DNA of 64,000 bases, from NCBI GenBank assembly GCA_905221605.1, contig CAJNDS010002623.1, forward strand, positions 868,371 through 932,370, in the 5' to 3' direction. Origin of the DNA: Symbiodinium natans (lineage: Eukaryota > Sar > Dinophyceae > Suessiales > Symbiodiniaceae). Below, one piece after another: positions 36,831 to 45,210 of this stretch. The notes beneath the pieces are model-generated. The model saw only the letters and a list, made by a program, of their open reading frames with translations. It had not been told where the DNA came from and searched no databases. Position numbers and translations under genes: made by a program. How positions within the stretch are numbered: the first letter of the stretch is position 1; every line of letters starts with the position of its first letter.

Positions 36831-37724
36831 CATATGTCTTTCATATGTCTTTACGAATCTCATTACACTTACCACACAATTTCTTTAAATCCCAATTTCC
36901 ATGGTCCCCTGAGTTGGGCTGCGGGGAAGCACGGGCCTGGGGGCCTTAGAGCATTCAGGACTTTCGCAGCAGACCTCCGATGGTCTAGACCCCACACACA
37001 CACACACACACCGCCCCCCCCCCCCCAAAAAAAAAGATAACTAAAAAAAGAGAAAGGTACAAAAAACAGAAACCCTAAAGGAAAAAAAACGAAACCTGAA
37101 ATCTAAACCTCAAACCCTAAGCACTACACTCTAACCACCAAACCCCAGAAAAAAATGAAAATAATATATCTACACATATATATATATATATGATATGGAC
37201 CCTTTCCACAGACATCGAGCTGTGCGCCCCGCAGCCCGCGACCTCGCAAGCTTTCAAGGTGTGCATCATGTGCTTTGGCTTCATGCTCTTCGCCAGCCTG
37301 CGGGGAAGCATTTTTTAACCGAAGGGTCTGGGGTCTAGGAGATTTGAGGGTTCTGAGGGCTCTTTTGGGTTCAGGGTTCTTTGAAAGCTTTTCGAGTGTG
37401 GAGATAGGGGTTTGGGGCTTTAGGGTGTTTAGGGGCTGTAGGGGTTTAGGGGGAAGTGTCTCAAGCCAGGGCCCCTTTTCTAGAGTTGGCAAGATTCCAA
37501 GGTTTAGGGTTTAGGCTGTTCGGGCTTAGGGTGACGCATGGGGCCCTAATTCAAAGAGAGGACAAAGAGTCCCTGGCACCCTCAGCAATCGTTTTCAGGT
37601 TGAAGCGGCTAAGGGTTGAGGGTTTAGGGTTTAGAGTTCAGGGTTTAGGGGTGTTTGGCATGACACCTTGCAGAGCCGAAACCCTCACCCAACCAGGCGC
37701 CTCCTTAGGGGATGTAGGCTTCAC
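36831..37724. other. Unique island with microsatellites
   Basis: CA repeat at 36991-37010, C-run then A-run at 37014-37035, TA repeat near 37173. Several short frames, none convincing. Confidence 0.45.
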
Positions 37725-38188
37725 TGTGCCCCTAAACCCTAAACCCTAAACCCTAAACCCTAAACCCTAAACCCTAAACCCTAAACCCTAAACCCTAAGC
37801 TTCATCCCAAACCTTGTGCCCTAAGGGCGTAGGGGCTACGGGCTCAGGCCGTTTCACCGTCCTTTGGCCCTCAAGCTTCAGCTTCCAAGGGAAGCTACAT
37901 GGTCTCCTACCTTCTGTACAGGGTTTAGGGTTTAGGGTTTAGGGTTTAGGGTTTAGGGTTTAATTAGGGTTTAGGGTTTAATTAGGGTTTAGGGTTTAGG
38001 GTTTAGGGTTTAGGGTTTAGGGTTTAGGGTTTAGGGTTTAGGGTTTAGGGTTTAGGGTTTAGGGTTTAGGGTTTAGGGTCAAGTATGGATCCCCTAGGTC
38101 TTATAGGGTATGTAAGGGATATCTCCGGGTTCATGTAACGACCCTAAGGCTAAGCCTGTAGCCCAATCAGCACCTATTGAACCATCCT
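37725..38188. repeat. CCCTAAA tract 37732-37798 and TTTAGGG tract 37920-38080
   Basis: The island between (37800-37919) is open on both strands with splice-like edges on both, so no strand was chosen. The plus tract contains two TTTAATTAGGG variants. Confidence 0.75.
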
Positions 38189-38258
38189 AACCGCCAGCAA
38201 CCCTAAAGCCTAAACCCTAAACCCTAAACCCTAAACCCTCAACCCTAAACCGCCAGCA
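38189..38258 (-). repeat. CCCTAAA tract flanked by an 11-bp direct repeat
   Basis: AACCGCCAGCA at 38189-38199 and 38248-38258 bracket 48 bp of CCCTAAA-type sequence. Confidence 0.72.
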
Positions 38259-38331
38259 TTGCACTCCCGAAGCTGGCGCCTCAACGCAGGGGCTCCGCAG
38301 CGCCCGAAGAGGTGCGGGAGGGGGACCCCTC
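38251..38331 (-). CDS. Candidate exon ending in a duplicated target site
   Basis: After TCGTGCAG^ the frame gives 26 codons (RGPPPAPLRALRSPCVEAPA...GVQCW), ending TGGCG^GTTTAGGG. The last bases belong to an 11-bp direct repeat that flanks the telomere-type tract downstream (38189-38258), as if the tract had been inserted in this exon. Confidence 0.46.
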
Positions 38332-38392
38332 CTGCACGAGATGAGGGAAACGAGGGAATCCTGACTTCACAACCCCCTCGACTAATCGAAGC

Positions 38393-38560
38393 CTAAACCC
38401 TAAACCCTAACCCCTAAACCCTAAACCCTAAACCCTAAACCCTAAACCCTAAACCCTAAACCCTAAACCCTAAACCCTAAACCCTAAACCCTAAGCCCTG
38501 TACCTAAACCCTAAAGCCATTCCCTAAATCCTATACCCTAAACCCTAAACACCTAAACAC
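38393..38560 (-). repeat. CCCTAAA tract
   Basis: About 15 units then degenerate copies. 38560-38690 is unique without a supported gene. Confidence 0.85.
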
Positions 38561-38696
38561 CTGCGGCGCGGGACTTCTGGCTTTAGGCTTTCCGGTTTCA
38601 AGGAGGTGTCAGATGTTTGAGGATTCGCGTGCCAGGGCCTCTCGTTGTTTCGCGTTCAGGGTTTAGGGCTTAATCCGATAGCTTGGGAGGCACCCC

Positions 38697-38825
38697 TTTT
38701 CTAACAGTCCGTAGTAGGCATTTTTGTAGGGGGTACTAGAATGCCTGAACCCTAAACCCTATACCCTATACCCTATACCCTAACCCTAAACCCTGAACCC
38801 TAAACCCAAGGACTGTTAGTGAACA
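38697..38825. mobile_element. Family-T remnant split by a CCCTAAA/CCCTATA tract
   Basis: CTAACAGTCCGTAGTAGG and GGGGGTACTAGAATGCCT are followed by about 65 bp of telomere-type repeats (including CCCTATA units), then GGACTGTTAG. Shows a telomere-type tract inside a former element. Confidence 0.5.
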
Positions 38826-38922
38826 CCTCAACGGCCTTCGGGGTTGAGGGGTTTCGGGAACCCCTGAGCATCACAACAAGGTTTTGGGGTTTAGGGTTTA
38901 GGGTTTAGGGTTTAGGGTTTAG

Positions 38923-39169
38923 GGAATGGCTTCTCGCCATTCTGCAAATGTTGGGATGTTCCCCCTTCTGCTAACAGTCCTTAACAGAGATTATAATCGG
39001 GGGTACTGTAATCCCTATAGAGGACTGTTAGTATAAGGGAGAACATCCCAAAGTAGGCTCCTACGTGGGTTTCGAAGTATTGCAGACTTCCTGAACACAA
39101 ACTTGGTGGGTTAGCGCCAGCCTTCCATGCCCCCAACAACCATGCAGCCACTCGCTTCCGTGGGGTTCG
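38923..39169 (+). CDS. Two-exon segment with a family-T element as the whole intron
   Basis: Exon 38923-38957 follows TTTAG^ and encodes NGFSPFCKCWD, ending TTGGGAT^GTTCCC. The next exon, 39057-39169, follows AAAGTAG^ and gives 37 codons (APTWVSKYCRLPEHKLGGLA...) to GTTCG^GTATGG. Phase 0 is kept. The 99-bp intron 38958-39056 coincides, within a few bases, with the 99-bp family-T element. Function unknown. Confidence 0.53.
38952..39050. mobile_element. Family-T hairpin element, 99 bp
   Basis: Inverted ends TGGGATGTTCCCCCTT and AAGGGAGAACATCCCA with an inner pair CTAACAGTCC / GGACTGTTAG. Coincides with the intron of the 38923-39169 model. Confidence 0.7.
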
Positions 39170-39195
39170 GTATGGTGTTTAGGGTGTGGGGATTT

Positions 39196-39360
39196 TCAGC
39201 GATGTTTACCTAATCCCTAAACCCTAAACCCTAAATTCTAGACCCTAAACCCTAAACCCTAAACCCGCGAGCTCCCCAGGGCCCGGCCTGTCGTGACAGA
39301 CTGCATGAGGCTCGAGAACTCCTGTGGCTTGAAGCGGCGAAGAACGTCGCCTGCGTCGCC
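39196..39360 (-). CDS. Two-exon gene end across a telomere-type intron
   Basis: Exon 39360-39265, exactly 32 codons after TTTAG^ (GDAGDVLRRFKPQEFSSLMQ...), ends CGG^GTTTAGGG. After TTTAG^ at 39217 the frame continues GLGKHR and TGA, in phase. Here even the upstream acceptor is a single isolated TTTAGGG unit. Confidence 0.47.
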
Positions 39361-39485
39361 CTAAACCTCTTCAGGTCGTTTCCCTACAGGGTTTAGGGTT
39401 TAGGGCCGAGTTTAGGGTTTAGGGTTTAGGGTGTAGGGTTTCGGGTTTCGGGTTTAGGGTTTAGGGTTTCGGGTCTAGGGTCTAG

Positions 39486-39780
39486 GGCGATTGTACTTGG
39501 AGGTTCGTTGTACTTCATGACCACTTCTAACTGTGCTGATAACCCACTTATAGGCCCCTAAATTACGCTAATGTGGGTACAATTGGGTTGTAAGTGCAAT
39601 TACTATATCCTAAACCCTAGTAAGTGCAATTACTATACCCTAAACCCTAAACCCTAAACCCCAACCTTTGGTCGGCACCATGAACCTACAAGCACGGCCC
39701 CAAGTAATTATGGGCCCTCAATGTTGGGAGCCCTTATGGACCCCTTCTACAAGATAGCAGATACCATGTCCATTTTCTAA
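39486..39780 (+). CDS. Two-exon gene end split by a family-P element
   Basis: Exon 39486-39502 (GDCTW) ends CTTGGAG^GTTCGT. Exon 39693-39780 follows CTACAAG^ and reads APSNYGPSMLGALMDPFYKI then ADTMSIF and TAA; a split Ser keeps phase. The element (39503-39692) holds a short telomere-type insertion flanked by an 18-bp direct repeat. An alternative frame of the last exon is open but shorter. Function unknown. Confidence 0.5.
39494..39693. mobile_element. Family-P element with duplicated internal segment
   Basis: Ends TACTTGGAGGTTCGT and CACCATGAACCTACAAG. In its right arm an 18-bp segment (GTAAGTGCAATTACTATA) is repeated directly on either side of a short CCCTAAA insertion. Confidence 0.58.
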
Positions 39781-40632
39781 CCATACCCTAAACCTTAAAC
39801 CCTAAAACCCACCACACCCTAGGCCGCCTGAAGACCCCAACCATAACAAGCTACACCCCGCCCCATGGAACCACCGAAAGACCCACCTGGAGAACGGGTT
39901 AGGGTTTAGGGCTTAGGGCTTAGGGCTTAGGGTTTAGGGTTTAGGGTTTAGGGTTTAGGGTTTAGGGTTTAGGGTTTAGGGTTTAGGGTTTAGGGTTTGC
40001 CCAACCCCATAGAAAATAGCATACTCAAACCCATAGACCAACACCCCCATAGAAAACCCACAATAGCCAATTCGAATCCCTAACCCTAGAAAATGGGAAA
40101 TGCTAGTCTCATACAAATGATCTAAAATAGGAATATGGTTTAGGAATAAGGCAACACCATAGCGTAACAATGCTTATTCAGGAACCTTATTCCGTTTACA
40201 GTTATTCTAGTAGAACTGAACATTTCCATTTTCTGCAGTTATGGGTTTCGGGTTCGGTGTTAAGGGTTTTCTATCGGGTGGGTCATGCTATGAGGTTGAG
40301 TATGCTACTTTCTATGGGGGCGTGCATGGTCCCATAGTATGGGTTTCATCCCAGAGGTGTTACTATGAGTCTTTTGGTGTGTTGAAGTTGAGGCATAGGT
40401 TGTTCTGGTTTGGGTGCTACAGTATGTTTTGAAAGTGGAAATGGTACCTGCTAACGCTATGCTCTACACAATGTGGGCATTACATAGGGACACCCTACGC
40501 CCCTACACTCAAACCCTAAACAACCCTGAACCCTGACCTCCCCCAACCCTAAACCCTGAACCCCAAACCCTAAACCCTAAACCCAAATCCCAAAACCCGA
40601 AACCCGAAACCCTAGACCCTAAGCAAAAACAG
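39781..40632. repeat. TTTAGGG tract and large imperfect palindrome
   Basis: 39899-40000 GGGCTTA and TTTAGGG. 40005-40045 pairs with 40280-40325 (CATAGAAAATAGCATACTCAA versus its near complement), so 39999-40440 may be another hairpin element. Open frames inside look fortuitous. 40500-40630 degenerate CCCTAAA. Confidence 0.55.
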
Positions 40633-40734
40633 GGTTGCCTGCGAGTGCTTCGCGGAGCATGTCCAACAACTTTGGGCTCCGGAAGCCATGGGCCAGGGCC
40701 CAGCCTCGTCGTTGGGAGAAGTCCCCAAGAGAGG
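40633..40734 (+). CDS. Candidate internal exon
   Basis: After AAAACAG^ one frame gives 33 codons (VACECFAEHVQQLWAPEAMG...) to AGAGG^GTTTAGGG, where a TTTAGGG/GGGCTTA array begins. Cys-rich start, helical centre. Two acceptors downstream could continue it; neither was preferred. Confidence 0.42.
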
Positions 40735-41020
40735 GTTTAGGGTTTAGGGTTTAGGGTTTAGGGCTTAGGGCTTAGGGCTTAGGGCTTAGGGGCTTAGGGC
40801 TTAGGGCTTAGGGCTTAGGGCTTTGGGATTTAGGGGTTTTCGGGACTAGGGCTTAGGGCTTTGGGATTTAGGGGTTTTGGGGACTAGGGCTTTAGGATTC
40901 TTATGGTTGAGGGTGTTGGGCCTTAGGGTTTCGGGACATAAAACCTTCTGACTGGCGCAGGCTTGGGTTTTCCAACCACACAATCCTAAACCCTAAACCC
41001 TAAACCCTAAACCCTAAACC
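40735..41020. repeat. TTTAGGG to GGGCTTA array; short CCCTAAA tract
   Basis: Plus-oriented array 40735-40830 with later GGGATTTAGGGGTTTT derivatives in two copies; minus-oriented tract 40985-41020. Confidence 0.8.
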
Positions 41021-41146
41021 AACGATGTTGACGGTTTAGGGCTTAAGGGTTTTGACGAATTGGGCAACTTCCTTGCTTTTTCTTGGCGCTCTTGGTGAGG
41101 GGGGGGGGACCGAAAAGCGTCGATTCGCGGCGTACATGGCAGTTAA

Positions 41147-41677
41147 TCATCGATGTTTGCTACGAAGTGTTCTTGCTTTCGAACCGTATGGCCCAAGAAC
41201 GTTGATTGTGTCACGTGTCCCCTTAGACTGGAAAGGTGCCAACCACGGTAAACCCTGAACCCTAGATCCTGAACCCTAAACCCCGAACCCTGAACCGCAA
41301 ACGCTTCGGAGCCGGGGTCGTTAACGATTGCGTTACCTGCCAGCCGGGCCAGGGCCATGGCTGTAGTGAGGAGAAGTCGTTCATGAAGGGTCTTTTTAGA
41401 AACCAAACAGGGTTTTGGGCTTCGGGCTCCGAAACTCTTTCCCTGCGTGGTGCATCCAACTACTGAACCTGAGCCGCCCCCCCAACAGAGACGCATCGCA
41501 TTGACGCCGGGCAGCTGATGTTGCAGACTTCCTGCGGCTGGAGGCAGTCTGCCTGCATAGCTTGGGGCCGCTTTTTGGGGTAGGTGGCCTGTGGGGGGAC
41601 CAACAAGAAGAAACGCGGGCGGGTTGAGGACCACACTGAACCGAAAGAGCAGGCTTGGGGCATTACCATTGCCCCTG
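41147..41677 (-). CDS. Two-exon gene end, long exon (strong case)
   Basis: Exon 41677-41296 follows AACCGCAG^ and is open for 127 codons (...GHLPQKAAPSYAGRLPPAAG...TLHERLLLTTAMALARLAGN...), ending TTTGCG^GTTCAGGG. Exon 41254-41147 follows GGTTCAG^ and gives 35 codons (GLPWLAPFQSKGTRDTINVL...) to TGA, phase 0. The intron 41295-41255 is a short CCCTGAA/CCCTAAA tract in the coding sense. A second frame of the long exon is open over part of its length, so the frame is likely but not proven. Possibly one gene with the two models just upstream. Confidence 0.52.
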
Positions 41678-41713
41678 CTGCGGTTATAGGGTTTAGGGTT
41701 TAAGGTTTAGGGT

Positions 41714-42338
41714 TTAAGGTTTAGGGTTTAGAGAGCTTGGGGGGCTTAAGTCCCAAGCTGTTGGGCTGCTTTGAGCTGCGTCCGACAAACAGACACAAAA
41801 AGCAGTCGAACCCATCCCCCCTGAAGCCCCTTCCCTTTTCTGCCCTGAGCCCCGAAACCCTAAACCCTAAACCCTAAAGTCTGAACCCTAAACCCAACCC
41901 TAAACCCTGAACCCTGAACCCTGAACCCTGAACCCTGAACCCTGAACCCTGAACCCTGAACCCTGAACCCTAAACCCTAAACCCTAAACCCTAAACCCTA
42001 AACCCTAAACCCTAAACCCTAAACCCTAAACCCTAAACCCTAAACCCTAAACCCTAAAAACCCTAACCCCTAAACCCTAAACCCTAAACCCTAAACCCTA
42101 AACCCTAAACCCTAAACCCTAAACCCTAAACCCTAAACCCTAAACCCTAAACCCTAAACCCTAAACCCTAACCCTAAACCCTAAACCCCAAATCCTGACC
42201 CCTGGGCCCTGCGGAAACGCTCCCCTTCTGGCAGCCGCGGGCCTCCCGTCGAAGCTCCACGGCGATGCTGTCCGCAAGCGCCATGTCCGCCACACCCATC
42301 TCCGCGAAGGACCAAAGCGCCAGGGAGAGGCAGTGAGG
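41714..42338 (-). CDS. Two-exon segment with a 355-bp telomere-type intron; helical-repeat-like
   Basis: Exon 42338-42200, 46 codons after TGACCAG^, includes HCLSLALWSFAEMGVADMAL and continues to a split Gly before GTCAGG. The Leu/Ala/Trp pattern recalls the helical repeats of dinoflagellate RAP/OPR/FASTK-type RNA-binding proteins, a resemblance from memory only. Exon 41844-41714 follows GGCTCAG^ and reads QKREGASGGMGSTAFCVCLS onward for 42 codons to TAA, in phase. The intron 42199-41845 is CCCTAAA on the plus strand with a block of CCCTGAA. Confidence 0.53.
41845..42199 (-). repeat. Telomere-type intron, 355 bp
   Basis: CCCTAAA with a block of nine CCCTGAA units; intron of the 41714-42338 model, the longest in the window. 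Confidence 0.85.
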
Positions 42339-42544
42339 CTGGTCAGGTGGTTTAGGGTGGTTTAGGGTTCGGGGTTCAGGGTTTTAGGGTTTAGGGTTTC
42401 GGGTTTAGGGCTAGGGTTTAGGGTTTAGGGTTTAGGGTCCCGGGTTCTGGGGTTGTAGGGTCTTTGTGTGCCAGGGTTCGAGGGTTCGCGGCTTTGTTTC
42501 TAGGGTGTAGGGCTTTAGGCTTTGGCGAGCATGGGATCCTTATG

Positions 42545-43109
42545 CTAGGGGCAGGGGAAGCCCGCAGTCCTCATTGTAAACCTCAAGTCTAGATGTTCGC
42601 CAGTGGCTCGACCCAGATCCGAGAGTGGTGTGCCAGGTGTGGTTGGCATCGTTGCCGCCACAGGCGGCGGAGGTGGCCCTTTTGGGCGCGGTGCTGGCGG
42701 ATCGCCTGTAGGCAAGGAGAATAGGCTGACATAGGTCGCGTCAGGTGCCACGAGCAGCGACGGAGGCGCAGGGGTAGGGACGGGTGGGCCTGCTGTGATG
42801 GGACGCACGGGGCCAGGTGCTGTCGCAGGGGCCACTGGAGCCAGAGGCCAGGTCGGTGGACCTGAAATAGCCGGGCCAAGGATTGGTGGCGGAGGCGAAG
42901 AATGAAAAACAATGGGCGTGGCCCTGCTCCCTAAACTCTAAACCCTAAACCCTAAACCCTAAACCCTAAACCCTGAACAGCGTCCACGACCTCGTCCAGG
43001 TCATCTGCCACCTTTAGTAAGTCCCATTGCCCTTCCGGCCATCTATGTCTAGGCACTCCTGGAGCCAGTTTGGCGGCTCGCAGAAACTCGCTGCCACCTT
43101 CGGACACAG
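42545..43109 (-). CDS. Two-exon segment: acidic helix then Pro-rich tail (strong case)
   Basis: Exon 43109-42972, 45 codons after GTTGAG^ (EGGSEFLRAAKLAPGVPRHR...WDLLKVADDLDEVVDAVQ), ends in a split Gly before GTTTAGGG. Exon 42930-42545 follows TTTAG^ and is open for 127 codons, strongly Pro-rich (PPTWPLAPVAPATAPGPVRP...LLVAPDATYVSLFSLPTGDP...), to TAG. Phase agrees. The intron 42971-42931 is a five-unit CCCTAAA tract, one of the shortest seen. Low-complexity tail suggests a linker or disordered region. Confidence 0.57.
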
Positions 43110-43332
43110 CTCAACGCAACCCTAAACCCTAAACCCTAAACCCTAAACCCAACCCTAAACCCTAAACCCTAAACCAGGGGGGTGAGAGGACGAGAGGGCG
43201 AGACAGAGAGAGAAACCCTAACCCTAAACCACCTCAACCCTAAGCCACCTCAAGCCCTGACCCCTGAACCCTAAACCCTAAACCCTAAACCCTAAACCCT
43301 AAACCCTAAACCCTAAACCCTAAACCCTGCAG

Positions 43333-43821
43333 GTCGAAGGGGGAAGGTGAAGGGCGACATCATCCTGCCCAAAGCCGGTCTCTGGGCTCAAGAGTCAGTA
43401 CTAGGGTTTAGGGTTTAGGGTTTAGGGTTTAGGGTTTAGGGTTTAGGGTTTAGGGTTTAGGGTTTGCGGTTTAGGGTTTAGGGTTTAGGGTTTAGGGTTA
43501 AGGGTTAACGGTTTAGGGTTTAGGGTCCAGGGTTTAGGATTTAGGGTTTAGGGTTTAGGGCAATTAAAGTTATTAATGGCCGGGGCCTTGTTTCGAGGTA
43601 CGTATATCCGTATACTTGTAGCTACCCCTGAACCGCCCAGCAGAAGCCCTCAACGACTCAACCCTGTAACCCTGCAGCTGCAGGCAGTGCAGTGTACCCT
43701 ACCTGCGAACTTCCTGTATCCAACGGATGCTTCTCTGGGAAATGGCTACTCTTTATTTTTCGGGAGGTATAGAGCCGAATTCTTTTGCACCCTTGCGAAC
43801 CCTCAATTCTCATACTGGTAA
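43333..43821 (+). CDS. Three-exon gene end across a telomere-repeat intron (strong case)
   Basis: Exon 43333-43405 follows CTGCAG^ and includes KVKGDIILPKAGLWAQESVL, ending CTAGG^GTTTAGGG. Exon 43559-43597 follows TTTAG^ and gives AIKVINGRGLVS, ending at canonical GTACGT. Exon 43641-43821 follows CGCCCAG^ and gives 59 codons (RSPQRLNPVTLQLQAVQCTL...LGNGYSLFFGRYRAEFFCTL...) to TAA. All three join in phase through split Gly and Ser codons. The intron 43406-43558 is TTTAGGG with minor variants. Function unknown. Confidence 0.6.
43406..43558 (+). repeat. Telomere-type intron, 153 bp
   Basis: TTTAGGG with single-base variants; intron of the 43333-43821 model. Confidence 0.85.
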
Positions 43822-44180
43822 ACCCTTAGCCCTTGCAAACCCGAACCCTGGTATTGAGAGCTCAGGGTTTAGGACTCTGGGTTCTAGGGTTGTAGAGGTT
43901 TTAGGAATTTAGGGTTTGAGGGTGTTTTAGCGTTCTAGGGTTTTAGGGCTTTAGGGCTTTAGAACTTCTGGGCTTTAGGGCCCTGCACCCTAGACCCCTG
44001 CATGCTGCCATAAACCATGCCAGGCCTTGTATTCGCCCCAGCGACGGCGACGGAGACGCCCCGCCAGAGCCTCAATGAGATGTGCACCATGGCCTGGCAG
44101 GTTCAGGGTTTAGGGTTTAGGGCTTCGGGTTCAGGGTTTAAGGTTTATGGTTTAGGGCGGAACACTTGGTTGGACCTTAC

Positions 44181-44285
44181 TTGGGGGTTCAGGGCACGTA
44201 TAACCCAAGTATCACTGTGGTTTTAACCCACTTATAAACCCCTTACTTACTCTAATATTGCTATAATTGGGTGCAGTTGGAAGAC
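44181..44285. mobile_element. Degenerate family-P half element
   Basis: TACTTGGGGGTTCAGGG, then CGTATAACCCAAGTATCACTG and AACCCACTTATA as in other family-P copies; the right arm stops near TATAATTGGG. A second half copy lies at 36228-36318. Confidence 0.45.
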
Positions 44286-44349
44286 TTGGTTGGACCTTAG
44301 GGCTACTTCCCAGACTCTGGGGGTCTTGCCTTGAGCCCTTAAAATTCTT

Positions 44350-44460
44350 GGGGAACCTTTTTTAGGATACTTAAGGTAATATATAAGGGCCATATTAGGA
44401 ACATATGGAGGGGAACGTTTAGGGGTACAAGCTTAGGGGTACGAGTCTTGATCCCTTGAG
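44350..44460. repeat. Family-S repeat, also at 63509-63597
   Basis: Both copies contain GGTAATATAAGGGCCAT-like sequence and then GGGGTACGAGTCTT..CCCTTGA about 60 bp later. In this copy the 3' edge is the acceptor of exon 44461-44508, so the family may also be intronic. Confidence 0.45.
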
Positions 44461-44727
44461 AGACAGCGGGTCAACACTAAGGCACTGCGGAGCGCGTTCG
44501 GAGCTAGGGTTTAGGGTTTAGGGTTGAGGGTTGAGGGTTTAGGGTTGAGGGTTGAGGGTTTAGGGTTTAGGGTTGATGGTTGAGGGTTTAGGTTTAGGGT
44601 TTAGGGTTTAGGGTTTAGGGTTTAGGGTTTAGGGTTTAGGGTTTAGGGTTTAGGGTTTAGGGTTTAGGGTTTGGGGTTTGGGTTTAGGGTTTAGGGAACC
44701 TTGCCTGCAGCTTTGAGCTTGGCGTAA
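44461..44727 (+). CDS. Two-exon gene end across a telomere-type intron
   Basis: Exon 44461-44508 follows CCCTTGAG^, the end of a repeated element shared with 63.5 kb, and encodes RQRVNTKALRSAFGAR up to AGG^GTTTAGGG. Exon 44695-44727 follows TTTAG^ and gives GTLPAALSLA then TAA, phase 0. The intron 44509-44694 mixes GGGTTGA and TTTAGGG units. Confidence 0.44.
44509..44694 (+). repeat. Telomere-type intron, 186 bp
   Basis: GGGTTGA and TTTAGGG units; intron of the 44461-44727 model. Confidence 0.8.
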
Positions 44728-44774
44728 GCCCAGAGCATGTTGGTCACCTCGCCAAGAGCAGATGTAGGTTTTAT

Positions 44775-44885
44775 TCCAACCCCGAAATTCGGGGTACCCT
44801 TGTTTTGGGGTCCATTAGAGGGGATTCTATTCTATTTGGTGGATTCTATTCTATTTAGGGGTATTTAAGGGTTTTGGGAAATGCC
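44775..44885. mobile_element. Family-K hairpin element with internal duplication
   Basis: GGGGTACCCTTGTTTTGGGG core and a tandem GGATTCTATTCTATTT duplication inside. Confidence 0.42.
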
Positions 44886-45049
44886 CATTTAGGTTTTAGA
44901 CTTTAGGGTTTAGGCCTTGGGGTTTTGGGGTTTGGGGTTTTAGGGCTTGGGGGTTTAGGGCTTCGGCCTTAGGGCTTTAGGGTTTAGGGTTTTCGACCTC
45001 AGGGTTCTGGGGCTTAGGGCTTTGGGTTCTAGGGTTTTTGGGGTTGTAG

Positions 45050-45148
45050 TGGGATGTCCCCCCTTCTACTAACAGTCCTTGATAGGGATTGTAGTAGGGG
45101 GTACTATACTCCCTATGAAGGACTGTTAGACGAAGGGGGAACATCCCA
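45050..45148. mobile_element. Family-T hairpin element, 99 bp
   Basis: Ends TGGGATGTCCCCCCTT and AGGGGGAACATCCCA, inner CTAACAGTCC / GGACTGTTAG. Same length as the copy at 38952. No exons were recognised beside it. Confidence 0.68.
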
Positions 45149-45210
45149 TTTAAGGGGTTCTAAGCTTAAATTGTTCAGGTTGGACTTCAAGGGCTGGGTA
45201 ATCCCCAGAC

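Noticed and set aside
41460..41604. Alternative exon (ATYPKKRPQAMQADCLQPQE) with acceptor CCCCACAG
   Set aside because: Would need a 26-nt intron to continue; a different frame is open through the whole region and joins the next exon in phase without it.
43326..43386. Minus-strand exon (LSPETGFGQDDVALHLPP)
   Set aside because: It is the antisense of a plus-strand exon that joins two further long exons in phase with canonical donors; the plus reading is preferred.
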